Position numbers and translations under genes: made by a program. From Candidatus Nanopelagicaceae bacterium (GTDB taxonomy: Bacteria > Actinomycetota > Actinomycetes > Nanopelagicales > Nanopelagicaceae), in assembly GCA_018882885.1 (NCBI GenBank), contig VERG01000004.1:1-64000 (forward strand): DNA of 64,000 nucleotides, in the 5' to 3' direction. The notes beneath the pieces were generated by a model, which saw only the letters and a list, made by a program, of their open reading frames with translations, had not been told where the DNA came from and did no database searches. Every line of letters begins with the position of its first letter. Position 1 is the first letter of the stretch. Shown piece by piece: positions 37,777 through 46,563 of the stretch.

Positions 37777-38948
37777 TTCTTTACCAAAACTTTCTCATAA
37801 CCTCTTAAAGAGAAGGTTGGTCTTCTAACCGGCTCGGTAGTGAGTTGTAAATTAGGAAAGCGCTTTACTAAGGCTGGAAGTGAAACTGACATCTCCAGGC
37901 GAGCTAGCGGAGCACCAATACAGAAGTGAATTCCAGCACCAAAACCAATATGAGGATTGGGTTGACGCGAAACATTGAAAACATCGGCGTCACCGAAAAC
38001 CGTTTCATCTCTATTTGCCGAACCCAACAAACTAACGATTTTCTGCCCAGTTTTTATCTTCACTCCTGAGATTTCAATATCGCTAGTAGCGGTTCGCTCG
38101 AAATACTGTAAAGGGGAATCAAAACGTAAAAACTCCTCAATCGCCGTCTCTGAATACTTATCAGGCTCTCTAAAGAGTAAATCGCGTTGTGCCGGGTTAT
38201 TTAGCAGCGAGACCATGCCATTGCCAAAGCCATTAACACTTGCTTCGTGACCAGCGTTGAGTAGCAATACGCAAGTTGCTATTAGTTCGTGGGTTGATAA
38301 CTTATCTCCAGCCTCATGAACCTGGGTTAATTCGGTGATCAAATCATCTTTTGGATTCTTCTTGCGACTCTCCATCAATCCACGCACGTACTCAGCAAAC
38401 TCATTGGCGGCTTTTTGCGCCTCAATTTGATGGAAAAGCGGTGGGTTAACTTCATACATCTTCACAATAGATTGGGACCAAGGACGTAGCAGGTGCTCAT
38501 CCTCTGGTGGGAACCCTAGAAGTAGTGCGATTACCTTTACCGGAAGAGGTTCTGCGTAATCAGCGATTAAGTCAAACTCAGAGGATTTGGAATCTATTTG
38601 ATCTAGCAGTGAATCCGTTATTCCAGCTACCGCATCTCTCATTCCCTCAATACGGTTTCGGTTAAATGCTTTGAGAACTAATCCACGCAATCTGGTGTGT
38701 TTTGGTGGCTCACTATCCAAAATAGAGTCTGAATGTAGCCAATTGAAAACACTCCACTCCGACTCAGGAACTCGATCCTGATAAATCCGGCCCAAACCCT
38801 TATTGCGCAAAACCTCATTAGCGTCACGATGGGTTGCGGCGAGAAATACATTAAGTTCGGGATGCCAGATTGGTTGATTAGATTTACGTAACTCAGCCAG
38901 GTGTGGATATGGATTCTCAATTACGGCAGAGTCGCGAAAATCAATCAT
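37773..38948 (-). CDS. Cytochrome P450
   Basis: A 391-aa soluble bacterial P450. Seen: I-helix LLNAGHEAS, K-helix ExxR in IEEFLRFDSPLQYFERTA, and the haem loop FGAGIHFCIGAPLARLE with the cysteine ligand near residue 342. The I-helix has Ala-Gly-His-Glu-Ala-Ser where AGxxT is commonest. Substrate unknown; the location inside a nucleoside island is unusual. Redox partner candidate in the window is FdxA at 63.4 kb, but no dedicated ferredoxin lies beside it. Has its own leaderless promoter; the stop overlaps the half-ALDH stop as TTAG. Confidence 0.93.
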   Translation of the reverse strand: MIDFRDSAVIENPYPHLAELRKSNQPIWHPELNVFLAATHRDANEVLRNKGLGRIYQDRVPESEWSVFNWLHSDSILDSEPPKHTRLRGLVLKAFNRNRIEGMRDAVAGITDSLLDQIDSKSSEFDLIADYAEPLPVKVIALLLGFPPEDEHLLRPWSQSIVKMYEVNPPLFHQIEAQKAANEFAEYVRGLMESRKKNPKDDLITELTQVHEAGDKLSTHELIATCVLLLNAGHEASVNGFGNGMVSLLNNPAQRDLLFREPDKYSETAIEEFLRFDSPLQYFERTATSDIEISGVKIKTGQKIVSLLGSANRDETVFGDADVFNVSRQPNPHIGFGAGIHFCIGAPLARLEMSVSLPALVKRFPNLQLTTEPVRRPTFSLRGYEKVLVKN

Positions 38949-38955
38949 GTGATAA

Positions 38956-38961
38956 ATCCTA
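38956..38961 (-). promoter_or_regulatory. -10 box, leaderless P450
   Basis: Minus strand TAGGAT, seven bases before ATG 38948, in the 16-base gap after the adenosine deaminase stop. Confidence 0.55.
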
Positions 38962-38964
38962 TCC

Positions 38965-39981
38965 TTACGAAACTACTTTAAAAGCGGCCGCTTTAGCCTT
39001 TGTATTCATTTCCATTAAATCTTCAATACTCCAGTTATGTATGTTGCCCATCAACTCATACTCTCGGCTCAGATTCGTATTGCTCATCAATCTATTGTCG
39101 GTATTCAGAGCGATGTTGAAACCTAGATCATGGAGTACCGCTGCTGGATGGCTCTCATAATCTGCAGCTGCACCGGTTTGCAGATTTGAAGTAGGCGCCA
39201 TTTCTAGGTGAATCTGCAGATCTCTTATGATCTTGGCATCATCTGAAAGCTTTGGGGTATCTCCAGATAAATCAATCTCATCAATCAATCTAACGCCATG
39301 CCCAATTCGCTTGGCGCGACAGTTAGATATTGCATCCCTCATGGATTCAAAGGGAGCGGCCTCGCCGGCGTGAATTGTGTAGGGAAAGCCTTGATCATGC
39401 AGCAAATCAAAGGCGGCTCGATGGTTGCTGGCCGGAAACCCTAATTCCGCTCCTGCAATATCAAATCCCACCACGCCCTTATTACGGAATTTCAAGATTG
39501 TTTCCGCTACTTCAAGCGAGCGGTTGGTATGTCGCATTGCGCAGGCGATGAAGTTAGTTTCAATCGACCGATTTAACAATTTTGCTTCTGATATACCTTC
39601 GGAAATCCCCTGTAACGTGGCCTCGATAACTTGTGAAATGGAGAGTCCGCCTTGGGTAAACAACTCCGGCGCTCCACGTACCTCTGCATAAACCACACCA
39701 TCTAGCGCTAAATCAATCACACATTCCCGGGAGACACGAACTAGATTTTCGTAACTTTGCATTACCGCAATTGTGTAATCAAAGTTCTTTAAGTACTTCT
39801 CTAGAGAGCCTTCATTGCAGCTGGCAAAGATTGTTTCCTGCAAAAACTCTGGTTCATAAGTTGGCAATTCCAGATTGATTTGCTTTGCAATCTCGATAAT
39901 GGTTTGGGGTCGCAAGCCACCATCTACATGGTCGTGTAATAGGACCTTTGGTAACTCGGAGATAACTTTTGTTGGTAACAA
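38965..39981 (-). CDS. add: Adenosine deaminase
   Basis: Converts adenosine and deoxyadenosine to inosine forms that phosphorylases or hydrolases can split. A 338-aa zinc amidohydrolase: HDHVDGGLRP (metal His-x-His), TIHAGEAAP (His and catalytic Glu), RIGHGVRLID and LNTDNRLMSNT (zinc aspartate; Asn follows it as in other actinobacterial members). The only reasonable start is TTG 39981. It lies 18 bases downstream of cdd on the same strand. Confidence 0.93.
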   Translation of the reverse strand: MLPTKVISELPKVLLHDHVDGGLRPQTIIEIAKQINLELPTYEPEFLQETIFASCNEGSLEKYLKNFDYTIAVMQSYENLVRVSRECVIDLALDGVVYAEVRGAPELFTQGGLSISQVIEATLQGISEGISEAKLLNRSIETNFIACAMRHTNRSLEVAETILKFRNKGVVGFDIAGAELGFPASNHRAAFDLLHDQGFPYTIHAGEAAPFESMRDAISNCRAKRIGHGVRLIDEIDLSGDTPKLSDDAKIIRDLQIHLEMAPTSNLQTGAAADYESHPAAVLHDLGFNIALNTDNRLMSNTNLSREYELMGNIHNWSIEDLMEMNTKAKAAAFKVVS

Positions 39982-39999
39982 GTGAGCTCAGTTAATCAA

Positions 40000-40386
40000 C
40001 TACAGATTGTCTGGACCAAAAGCCCAAGGTAAAAGATCTGATAAAGGTGCTGGACCCTCTGGTGTCATAAATTGAGTATTCGGAGTGCTGTGCTCCCAAA
40101 GTAATTGACGACAACGTCCACAAGGTGAAAGTGCATTTCCATGTGCATCAACGCAGTAAATCGCCCGCAGAATTGAGCGGCCGGTCAAAATCAGATTAGA
40201 GACCAATCCACACTCGGCGCAGAGCCCCAATCCATAACTGGCGTTTTCGACATTACAGCCACTTACAATCCGTCCATCTTCAGTCAGCGCCGCAACACCT
40301 ACAGGAAAATTCGAATAAGGTGCATAAGCCCTTTTCATTGCTGTAACAGCTGAACTTTGTAACTCCGACCAGTTTATTTCGCTCAT
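40000..40386 (-). CDS. cdd: Cytidine deaminase
   Basis: A 128-aa homotetrameric-type zinc enzyme that turns cytidine and deoxycytidine into uridine forms, feeding the uridine phosphorylases. Zinc motifs: GLCAECG (Cys and catalytic Glu) and SPCGRCRQLL (two Cys). Family length is 125-140 aa. ATG 40386 is preceded by TAAACT at six bases, built on the stop of the mutase gene. Confidence 0.95.
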   Translation of the reverse strand: MSEINWSELQSSAVTAMKRAYAPYSNFPVGVAALTEDGRIVSGCNVENASYGLGLCAECGLVSNLILTGRSILRAIYCVDAHGNALSPCGRCRQLLWEHSTPNTQFMTPEGPAPLSDLLPWAFGPDNL

Positions 40387-40392
40387 ATCCGC

Positions 40393-40398
40393 AGTTTA
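40393..40398 (-). promoter_or_regulatory. -10 box built on the mutase stop codon
   Basis: Minus strand TAAACT begins with the mutase TAA stop and stands six bases before the cdd ATG. Confidence 0.5.
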
Positions 40399-42048
40399 TT
40401 GTGAAGTGAGCATTTTGCGAAGGGTTTCTTCAATCACATCCATCATCTGAGCAGCTTTAGATTTAGCGATGGAAAGTTCGCCCTGGGTTACCACCTCGAT
40501 GTAACACTTTATCTTCGGCTCAGTACCACTGGGTCTAATGATGATTCTGGTTCCACCCTCTAGAAACATTCGTACGCCATTTGTAGGAGGGAGATGATCC
40601 TTTGGCGCCTCTAAATCATCAAATTGAATCAACTTAAAGCCACCTATTTGCTCAGGGGTATTCTCTCTAAATTTCCCTAAAGTATCTGCTATCTGCTTGA
40701 CACTTGTAGTGCGAACAGAGATTTGGCGTGTGGCGTGAAAACCATGTCTGCTCCATATTTCATCAAGTAAATTCAAAATACTCTTTCCTTCAACGGCCAG
40801 ATCAGTTGCCATCTGCACCATCATCAAGGCTGCGCTAATTCCATCCTTGTCATTTACTGAGCTGGTATCAACCGCATATCCCAGAGCTTCCTCGTAGGCA
40901 AAGCAGAGATTTGGCAATTTTGATAACCATTTAAATCCGGTCAGGGTTTCTTGAAAATTAACACCATAATGCTTGGCGATCTTGCTTACAATTGTTGAAG
41001 AAACAATGGAGTTGGCCATTACAGAATTAGCCGCGGGTTTGTGCCTAGCGATGTATTCAGCCAAGAGCGCACCCACTTCATCGCCTCGCAACATCCGCCA
41101 ACCAGTAACTGGATCTTTAATAGCAACGGCACAGCGATCAGCATCAGGATCATTTGCAATTACTAAGTCAGCGTTCTCTTCGCCCGCCGTTTTAAGAGCC
41201 AAATCAATTGCTCCAGGCTCTTCGGGATTTGGAAAGGCAACGGTTGGAAAATCTGGATCTGGTTGTGCTTGTGCGGTCACAAGAATTGGAGCTGGGAAGC
41301 CGGCTTTTACAAATACCTTAGTAAGAGTTTCAGTGCCGACCCCGTGCATCGCTGTGTAAACGACCTTTAATTTCCCTGGATTTGTAGCCAACTTTGCGGT
41401 GGTTGAAATGTAGGACTCGACATCGGTCTCACTCAAGACATTCCAACCATTGGCCCTGGGCAAAGTTGGAAGTGGTGGAACCTTTGAAATCTCCTCTGAA
41501 ATCTGCGCATCTGCAGGAGAAATTATCTGGGAACCATCGTAGAAAACTCCGTCAACAGTTCCGCCTAAATAAACCTTGTAACCATTATCTTGCGGTGGAT
41601 TGTGACTTGCGGTCACCATGATTCCAACATCGCAGTTAAGTTTTCTTGTGACAAAAGCAAGAACTGGTGTTGGTAATGGTCGAGGCAAAACGTAAACCGA
41701 AAACCCAGCACCCATCATGATTTCCGCGGTATCACGGGTGAAATCCTCTGATCCATATCTTGCATCTCTACCAATTGCTACTGATTTCATGCCACGCTTT
41801 TTCATGTAGCTTGCGATTCCAGCAGCGGTCTTAGTTACAACCGCTCTATTCATACGAGACGGTCCTGGTCCAAGTGCACCACGTAAACCTGCGGTGCCAA
41901 ACTCAAGAAAACCCGAGAAACAAGATTTCAATTCAGCCGCATCTTCAGACTCCAACATCTGCCTTAATTGAGCACGGGTCTTTGGATCAGGATCCTCTGC
42001 AATCCAACTTTCCACCTGCTCTAGCAACTCTGGAGAAATCTGTTCCAT
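40396..42048 (-). CDS. Phosphosugar mutase (PGM2-like; candidate phosphopentomutase)
   Basis: A 550-aa alpha-D-phosphohexomutase-superfamily enzyme. Seen: FGTAGLRGALGPGPSRMN, the phosphoserine loop TASHNPPQDNGYKVY, the metal loop NDPDADRCAV, the sugar loop EEALGYAV and the phosphate site RPSGTEPKIKCY. Length and EEALGY place it near PGM2, some members of which act as phosphopentomutases. No deoB is seen in the island, although the phosphorylases would yield (deoxy)ribose-1-phosphate. I therefore infer that it converts pentose-1-phosphates to 5-phosphates for deoC and the pentose pathway; hexose activity is equally possible from sequence alone. Confidence 0.85.
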   Translation of the reverse strand: MEQISPELLEQVESWIAEDPDPKTRAQLRQMLESEDAAELKSCFSGFLEFGTAGLRGALGPGPSRMNRAVVTKTAAGIASYMKKRGMKSVAIGRDARYGSEDFTRDTAEIMMGAGFSVYVLPRPLPTPVLAFVTRKLNCDVGIMVTASHNPPQDNGYKVYLGGTVDGVFYDGSQIISPADAQISEEISKVPPLPTLPRANGWNVLSETDVESYISTTAKLATNPGKLKVVYTAMHGVGTETLTKVFVKAGFPAPILVTAQAQPDPDFPTVAFPNPEEPGAIDLALKTAGEENADLVIANDPDADRCAVAIKDPVTGWRMLRGDEVGALLAEYIARHKPAANSVMANSIVSSTIVSKIAKHYGVNFQETLTGFKWLSKLPNLCFAYEEALGYAVDTSSVNDKDGISAALMMVQMATDLAVEGKSILNLLDEIWSRHGFHATRQISVRTTSVKQIADTLGKFRENTPEQIGGFKLIQFDDLEAPKDHLPPTNGVRMFLEGGTRIIIRPSGTEPKIKCYIEVVTQGELSIAKSKAAQMMDVIEETLRKMLTSQ

Positions 42049-42055
42049 AGCGCAA

Positions 42056-42061
42056 AACCTA
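42056..42061 (-). promoter_or_regulatory. -10 box, leaderless mutase gene
   Basis: Minus strand TAGGTT, seven bases before ATG 42048. Confidence 0.55.
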
Positions 42062-42502
42062 CTACTGAGCGGCTCTATTCAATAAATCCAAAATGTAATC
42101 TTCGGGCGCCCCAGCCTCGCGCGCAGCTGCTGTCATGATTTCCAAATAACGTTTTGAAGGTACTCCGCCTTCAAATGAGTTCAAAACATAAACATAACAA
42201 AGAGAGGATCCATCCAGAGTCTCCACTCGAACCCGAATCTTGCGATACAGATCTGTGGTAACTCCCTCCCATTCATCTAAGGAGTTTTCATCTGCTGTTG
42301 TGAGGTCATAAATCGAAACAAAAACGCTGCCTGATGAATCCTCCGCCAGTGTGGCTACCGCGCCTTCCCAGCCAATCTCTTCACCGCCGAAAGTTAACCG
42401 CCAACCACGTAACCATCCTGTGCCGCGATGTGGAGAGTGAGGGGCACGCAGCAGCATCTGTCTCGGATCAAGGTTAGAACCGTAGGCGGCATACAAAGTC
42501 AT
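42062..42502 (-). CDS. Gamma-glutamylcyclotransferase-like protein
   Basis: A 146-aa protein of the AIG2/GGCT-like fold. The N-terminal MTLYAAYGSNLDPRQM carries the YGSN substrate loop, and the acidic residue expected for catalysis is in the SLDEWEGV segment. The family releases 5-oxoproline from gamma-glutamyl compounds, but many members have unknown substrates. The start overlaps the maf stop by four bases (ATGA), so it is translated with maf. Confidence 0.8.
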   Translation of the reverse strand: MTLYAAYGSNLDPRQMLLRAPHSPHRGTGWLRGWRLTFGGEEIGWEGAVATLAEDSSGSVFVSIYDLTTADENSLDEWEGVTTDLYRKIRVRVETLDGSSLCYVYVLNSFEGGVPSKRYLEIMTAAAREAGAPEDYILDLLNRAAQ

Positions 42503-43098
42503 GAGAGCAAATCAAACCATTCATAACCAAGTTTGTTAATAGCGTTACGGATTAAAGGCAATGAAAGACCGATGACATTGGAAGTCTCGCCCTCAATCCG
42601 TGAGATAAATGGTGAACTTAAGCCATCAAGGGTAAAGCCCCCAGCAACATTTAATGGTTCACCTGTAGCCACATAACTTTCAATCTCTTGGTCGCTCATA
42701 TCTGCGAAAAAAACCTTAGTTGATGCGATATCGCTGATTTCAATCTGTTTTTGAACATCGATTATTGAATGACCTGTATGAAGCACTCCAGATTTGCCAC
42801 GTAATAACTTTGCACGAGAAATTGCATTTTCTGGAGTTAGTGGTTTACCGAGAGAGTTACCCTCAAACTCAAAGGTCGAGTCGCAACCGATTACCAAGGC
42901 GGGAGTTGAGATGTTTTTTGCAACTGTATGCGCCTTTACAATCGCTAAGGCAATAACAAGTTCTTTGGGCGAAAGTGTTGAGTAAGCGGCATCCTCTTCA
43001 TCTACGCCGCTAACAATTACCTCTGGGTTAATCCCAGCATTCTGTAACAGCCTTAGCCTTGAAGGTGAGGCCGATGCCAGGACTACTTTTGGCGCCAC
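42499..43098 (-). CDS. maf: Maf-family nucleoside triphosphate pyrophosphatase
   Basis: A 199-aa house-cleaning enzyme that hydrolyses dTTP, UTP or modified nucleotides to monophosphates. N-terminal signature VVLASASPSRLRLLQNAG, then CDSTFEFEGNSLGKP with the catalytic Asp, and GGFTLDGLSSPFISRIEG near the end. Start is GTG 43098, four bases after the UDP-sugar dehydrogenase stop. Length is typical. Confidence 0.92.
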   Translation of the reverse strand: MAPKVVLASASPSRLRLLQNAGINPEVIVSGVDEEDAAYSTLSPKELVIALAIVKAHTVAKNISTPALVIGCDSTFEFEGNSLGKPLTPENAISRAKLLRGKSGVLHTGHSIIDVQKQIEISDIASTKVFFADMSDQEIESYVATGEPLNVAGGFTLDGLSSPFISRIEGETSNVIGLSLPLIRNAINKLGYEWFDLLS

Positions 43099-43102
43099 AG
43101 CT

Positions 43103-44407
43103 TTAACTTCTACCTAGAGCTCTGAATTTCCAGCCTGCTGCAACCCATGCTTCACGATTCAACGCATTGCGACCATCAATAATCGCAGCTGTTTTAACTA
43201 GCTTATGGGCAAGCTTTGGATCAATTTCGCGATACATCTTCCACTCAGTTAAATGTAAAACGATGTCGGCATCACGCAAACACTCCTCTATTTCGGAGGT
43301 GTAATGCAACTCAGGATGACGAACTCGAGCCGGTTCGATCGCTTTTGGATCATGTACAACTACATTAGCTCCGGCAGCTTGTATTTGAGCAGCAATATCA
43401 AGGGCGGGGGAGTCTCTAACATCATCGCTATCGGGTTTAAAGGCTGCACCCAAGACCGCAATCTTTTTTCCCTTTAAATCATCTGCAATATCGGCACGAA
43501 CTAAATCAATCATCCTTTGTCGTGCGCGCAAATTAATAGAGTCGATTTCACGCAGGAACTCAAGTGATTGTTCAGCACCTAACTCTTGAGAGCGGGCCAT
43601 AAATGCCCGAATATCTTTGGGTAGACATCCACCACCAAATCCAATACCGGCTTGTAAGAAACGGGAACCGATTCTGGGATCGTAACCAATTGCTTTTGCT
43701 AATACCGTGACATCTCCACCAGCCGCTTCACATATTTCCGCCATCGCGTTGATGAAAGAGATTTTGGTCGCTAAAAATGAATTTGCCGCAACCTTAACTA
43801 GTTCGGCGGTAGGCAAATCCGCTGTAATCCATGGAACCTCGTTTTTTAATAGTGATTGATAAACCTCTCGCAAAACCTGTTCTGCATTATCCGAGGTAAC
43901 TCCAACAACTAGGCGATTAGGTCGCAAGGTATCTTCAACCGCAAAACCTTCACGGAGAAACTCTGGATTCCAGGCTAATTCAAGGTTTGGATGTGAAACC
44001 GATAATTCCTTTTTTAATCTTTCCGCGGTTCCCACCGGAACTGTTGATTTTCCAACCAGTAGAGAGCCCGCTTTCGCAAATTCAGCAACCGCTTTGAAAG
44101 CAGCATCCACATAGGTTAAATCAGCAGCAATCCCATCTTTTTGTTGTGGGGTGCCAACACAGATAAAGTGCACATCGCAATCAACCAGCTGCGAGAAATC
44201 AGTTGTAAATTTAAGACGACCGCTGTTTAGCTCTTGGGTAAGCAGCTCCTCTAAGTGGGGCTCAAAAAATGGCACTCGGCCACTTTGAAGTTGGCTGATT
44301 TTGTTGGCATCTACATCTACTCCAACCACCTCAAATCCAAGCGAGGACATGGCTGCTGCATGGGTAGCGCCCAAATAACCGGTTCCAACTACGGAAAGCT
44401 TAAGCAT
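43103..44407 (-). CDS. UDP-glucose/GDP-mannose dehydrogenase family protein
   Basis: A 434-aa NAD-dependent nucleotide-sugar dehydrogenase, most likely UDP-glucose 6-dehydrogenase giving UDP-glucuronate for surface polymers. N-terminal Rossmann domain: VVGTGYLGATHAAAMSSLG and VGVDVD. Middle: FVCVGTP-like ICVGTPQ and STVPVGTAE. The catalytic cysteine is in GFGGGCLPKDIRAF, and the C-terminal domain begins IAVLGAAFKPDSDDVRDSP. It lies directly downstream of an LCP gene, which fits envelope polysaccharide synthesis. Confidence 0.92.
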   Translation of the reverse strand: MLKLSVVGTGYLGATHAAAMSSLGFEVVGVDVDANKISQLQSGRVPFFEPHLEELLTQELNSGRLKFTTDFSQLVDCDVHFICVGTPQQKDGIAADLTYVDAAFKAVAEFAKAGSLLVGKSTVPVGTAERLKKELSVSHPNLELAWNPEFLREGFAVEDTLRPNRLVVGVTSDNAEQVLREVYQSLLKNEVPWITADLPTAELVKVAANSFLATKISFINAMAEICEAAGGDVTVLAKAIGYDPRIGSRFLQAGIGFGGGCLPKDIRAFMARSQELGAEQSLEFLREIDSINLRARQRMIDLVRADIADDLKGKKIAVLGAAFKPDSDDVRDSPALDIAAQIQAAGANVVVHDPKAIEPARVRHPELHYTSEIEECLRDADIVLHLTEWKMYREIDPKLAHKLVKTAAIIDGRNALNREAWVAAGWKFRALGRS

Positions 44408-44416
44408 GGTGCGAAA

Positions 44417-44422
44417 AGCCTA
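44417..44422 (-). promoter_or_regulatory. -10 box built on the LCP stop codon
   Basis: Minus strand TAGGCT starts with the LCP gene's TAG stop; nine bases separate it from ATG 44407. Confidence 0.4.
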
Positions 44423-45505
44423 GCCCTTGCAAGGGTTATCGGCCGCACTTCCGGTCTTGAATTTATCAACGATGCTCGGTGACGCTGAAGGGTCCGCCTT
44501 AACCTTGTCCAGCAAGGCCTCATCATTTTTGATTCTAGAGAATAACTCTGGAGCTAATACTGGATCCCACAAAACAGCGCCACTTACACCGTTCTTGCGG
44601 TAGTTGTAATACTTCAAAGGAATTGTCAAAGTTCTTACATTAGAAGCGGAAAGATTCCGCAACTGTTTACCTAGTGTTAATAAATCAGCTTGGTTTAAAC
44701 CTTCATCTGTGACAACGCTATCCAGTGCTGACCCGATGAAATCAACCATCTTTACTGGATTTAACAAAACTCCAGCGCTAGTGGCTTTGCGCAACATGGC
44801 TCCGGCAAACTCTTGCTGACGTTTCATTCTTCCTAAATCGCCAAGTCCATCAAAATACCGGGTGCGGACATATTTCAGTGAGTCAATTCCATCCAATACA
44901 TGACGTCCAGCAGGTAACACCAAATGACTCTTTGGATCATCTATGTCTCGTTTAGTGCAGATTTCAACGCCACCCAGCGCATCCACCATCCTGACAAAGC
45001 CAACAAAGTTGACCTCAATGTAATGATCAATTCGCAAACCAGACATCTCTTCAAAGGTTTGAATTAATAATGGTGCTCCGCCCCAATTAAAAGCAGAGTT
45101 GATTTTTGAGTAACTGGCGGGAATTACCTCACCTTGAGCATTCTTATGTTCTGGAATTCGAGCATATGAATCTCTCGGCACTGAAATAATCGCAGCCTTA
45201 TCCCGTTTCTTTGAGACATGAACCAACAACATAGTGTCAGAGCGTTTTCCAGCGGCGACCTCAGTTCCACCCACCTTTAACTTTTTTATCTCAGCTCTAG
45301 TTAGACCCTCGCGGGTATCAGAGCCGACAATCAGATAATTAACCGCACTTGATTCCTTTTTGGGTCGGTCATTCAATCCAGCAAATGCATCTATCTTGGG
45401 AATAGCCGCTGTGATTCGCCCGAGACCTACCCAGGAGATCGCCGAAATCGCCACAATAGATATGGAAAGAATCGTAAAGAACCGAATTGCCCGTGGTGAT
45501 TTCAC
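44420..45505 (-). CDS. LytR-CpsA-Psr (LCP) family protein
   Basis: A membrane-anchored phosphotransferase that attaches polysaccharides or teichoic-type polymers to the cell wall. One N-terminal membrane segment (FFTILSISIVAISAISWVGL) is followed by the LCP domain: NYLIVGSDTREG, KRSDTMLLVHVS, ISVPRDSYARIP, KINSAFNWGG and YVRTRYFDGLGDLGRMKRQQ, which holds the catalytic Arg/Asp set. GTG 45505 is chosen over GTG 45550 because TACGCT lies seven bases before it and the longer form would overlap the divergent gene's start. Confidence 0.92.
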   Translation of the reverse strand: MKSPRAIRFFTILSISIVAISAISWVGLGRITAAIPKIDAFAGLNDRPKKESSAVNYLIVGSDTREGLTRAEIKKLKVGGTEVAAGKRSDTMLLVHVSKKRDKAAIISVPRDSYARIPEHKNAQGEVIPASYSKINSAFNWGGAPLLIQTFEEMSGLRIDHYIEVNFVGFVRMVDALGGVEICTKRDIDDPKSHLVLPAGRHVLDGIDSLKYVRTRYFDGLGDLGRMKRQQEFAGAMLRKATSAGVLLNPVKMVDFIGSALDSVVTDEGLNQADLLTLGKQLRNLSASNVRTLTIPLKYYNYRKNGVSGAVLWDPVLAPELFSRIKNDEALLDKVKADPSASPSIVDKFKTGSAADNPCKG

Positions 45506-45512
45506 AGGGCTT

Positions 45513-45533
45513 AGCGTAATTGGACGATAGCGT
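45513..45533. promoter_or_regulatory. Divergent -10 boxes, LCP and glycosyltransferase genes
   Basis: Minus strand TACGCT (45518-45513) stands seven bases before LCP GTG 45505. Plus strand TAGCGT (45528-45533) stands nine bases before ATG 45543. The plus strand also reads TAGCGT at 45512-45517, overlapping the minus box. Confidence 0.5.
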
Positions 45534-45542
45534 TTGAACGTT

Positions 45543-46547
45543 ATGACCACTCATTCTCAGTACGGTGATAAATCCCACCCGAGGGATTTTCCGCCTGTCT
45601 CAATCATTCTCACGGTATTAAATGAAGAAAGCCATCTTCGTAGCGCCATTCAGGCCGCTCTCAACTCTGATTATCAAGGTGAGATTGAGATAGTTGTTGC
45701 AGTAGCTCCCTCAAAAGATCAAACCATGCAGATCGCGCGTGAAATTGCTTTAAAAAATATTCGAGTTAAAGTGATAGAAAATCCATCAGGGAAAACCCCT
45801 TCTGGATTAAACGCTGCGCTGCGAAACTCCCGACATGAAATTGTGGTCCGCATCGACGGTCACTCTGAAATTGAAAGTGATTACATCACAAAAGCAGTGG
45901 CAACTTTAACCAGAACTGGAGCGGTCAATGTTGGCGGTGTTATGGCGGCCGAAGGAGTTACGAATTTTGAGAAAGCGGTCGCGAGCGCGATGCGTTCACC
46001 AATTGGAGTGGGAGCGGCCAAGTTTCATACCGGAGGCGCTGAAGGTGCTACCGACACTGTTTACCTAGGAGTTTTTCAGCGCAGCGCAATTGAGGCAATC
46101 GGAGGGTATGACGAAGAGTTTGTTAGAGCCCAGGATTGGGAGATGAATTTCCGATTGCGGGAAAAAGGCGGGGTAATTTGGTTTAACCCAGATCTTAAAG
46201 TCACCTATCGACCACGTAACTCTTTAAGAAAATTAGCAAAACAATACTTTGAGTACGGGCGCTGGCGTCGCATGGTTTCCAGGACGCATAAAGGCACCAT
46301 TAACTTCCGCTATTTAGCGCCGCCGGTAAATCTTGTTATTAATTTTCTCTCCATTTCACTTGGGGCTTTGCTTTCGCCTTACTTCCTGATTCCAAGTGCC
46401 ACTTATGTTTTGGCTATTCTCCTTTCATCTGCCTTCATAGGAAAGAGTTGGGGGGAAAGAATTAGGTTGCCAATAGTTTTGATTACCATGCATTTTTCCT
46501 GGGGATTTGGTTTCATTTCATCTCCGCGCAACCTAATTAAGCGTTAA
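45543..46547 (+). CDS. Glycosyltransferase family 2 (ExoA-like)
   Basis: A 334-aa GT-A fold glycosyltransferase: VSIILTVLNEESHLRSAI at the N-terminus, the RIDGHSEI acidic (DxD-like) metal site, then ARAQDWEMNFRL-type VRAQDWEMNFRLREKGG acceptor motif. Three or so hydrophobic segments at 265-320 anchor the C-terminus, as in succinoglycan ExoA-type enzymes. The donor and acceptor are unknown; neighbouring UDP-sugar dehydrogenase and LCP genes suggest extracellular or wall polysaccharide. ATG 45543 is preferred to TTG 45534. Confidence 0.88.
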   Translation: MTTHSQYGDKSHPRDFPPVSIILTVLNEESHLRSAIQAALNSDYQGEIEIVVAVAPSKDQTMQIAREIALKNIRVKVIENPSGKTPSGLNAALRNSRHEIVVRIDGHSEIESDYITKAVATLTRTGAVNVGGVMAAEGVTNFEKAVASAMRSPIGVGAAKFHTGGAEGATDTVYLGVFQRSAIEAIGGYDEEFVRAQDWEMNFRLREKGGVIWFNPDLKVTYRPRNSLRKLAKQYFEYGRWRRMVSRTHKGTINFRYLAPPVNLVINFLSISLGALLSPYFLIPSATYVLAILLSSAFIGKSWGERIRLPIVLITMHFSWGFGFISSPRNLIKR

Positions 46548-46563
46548 ATCCTGCTCGCTGCGG

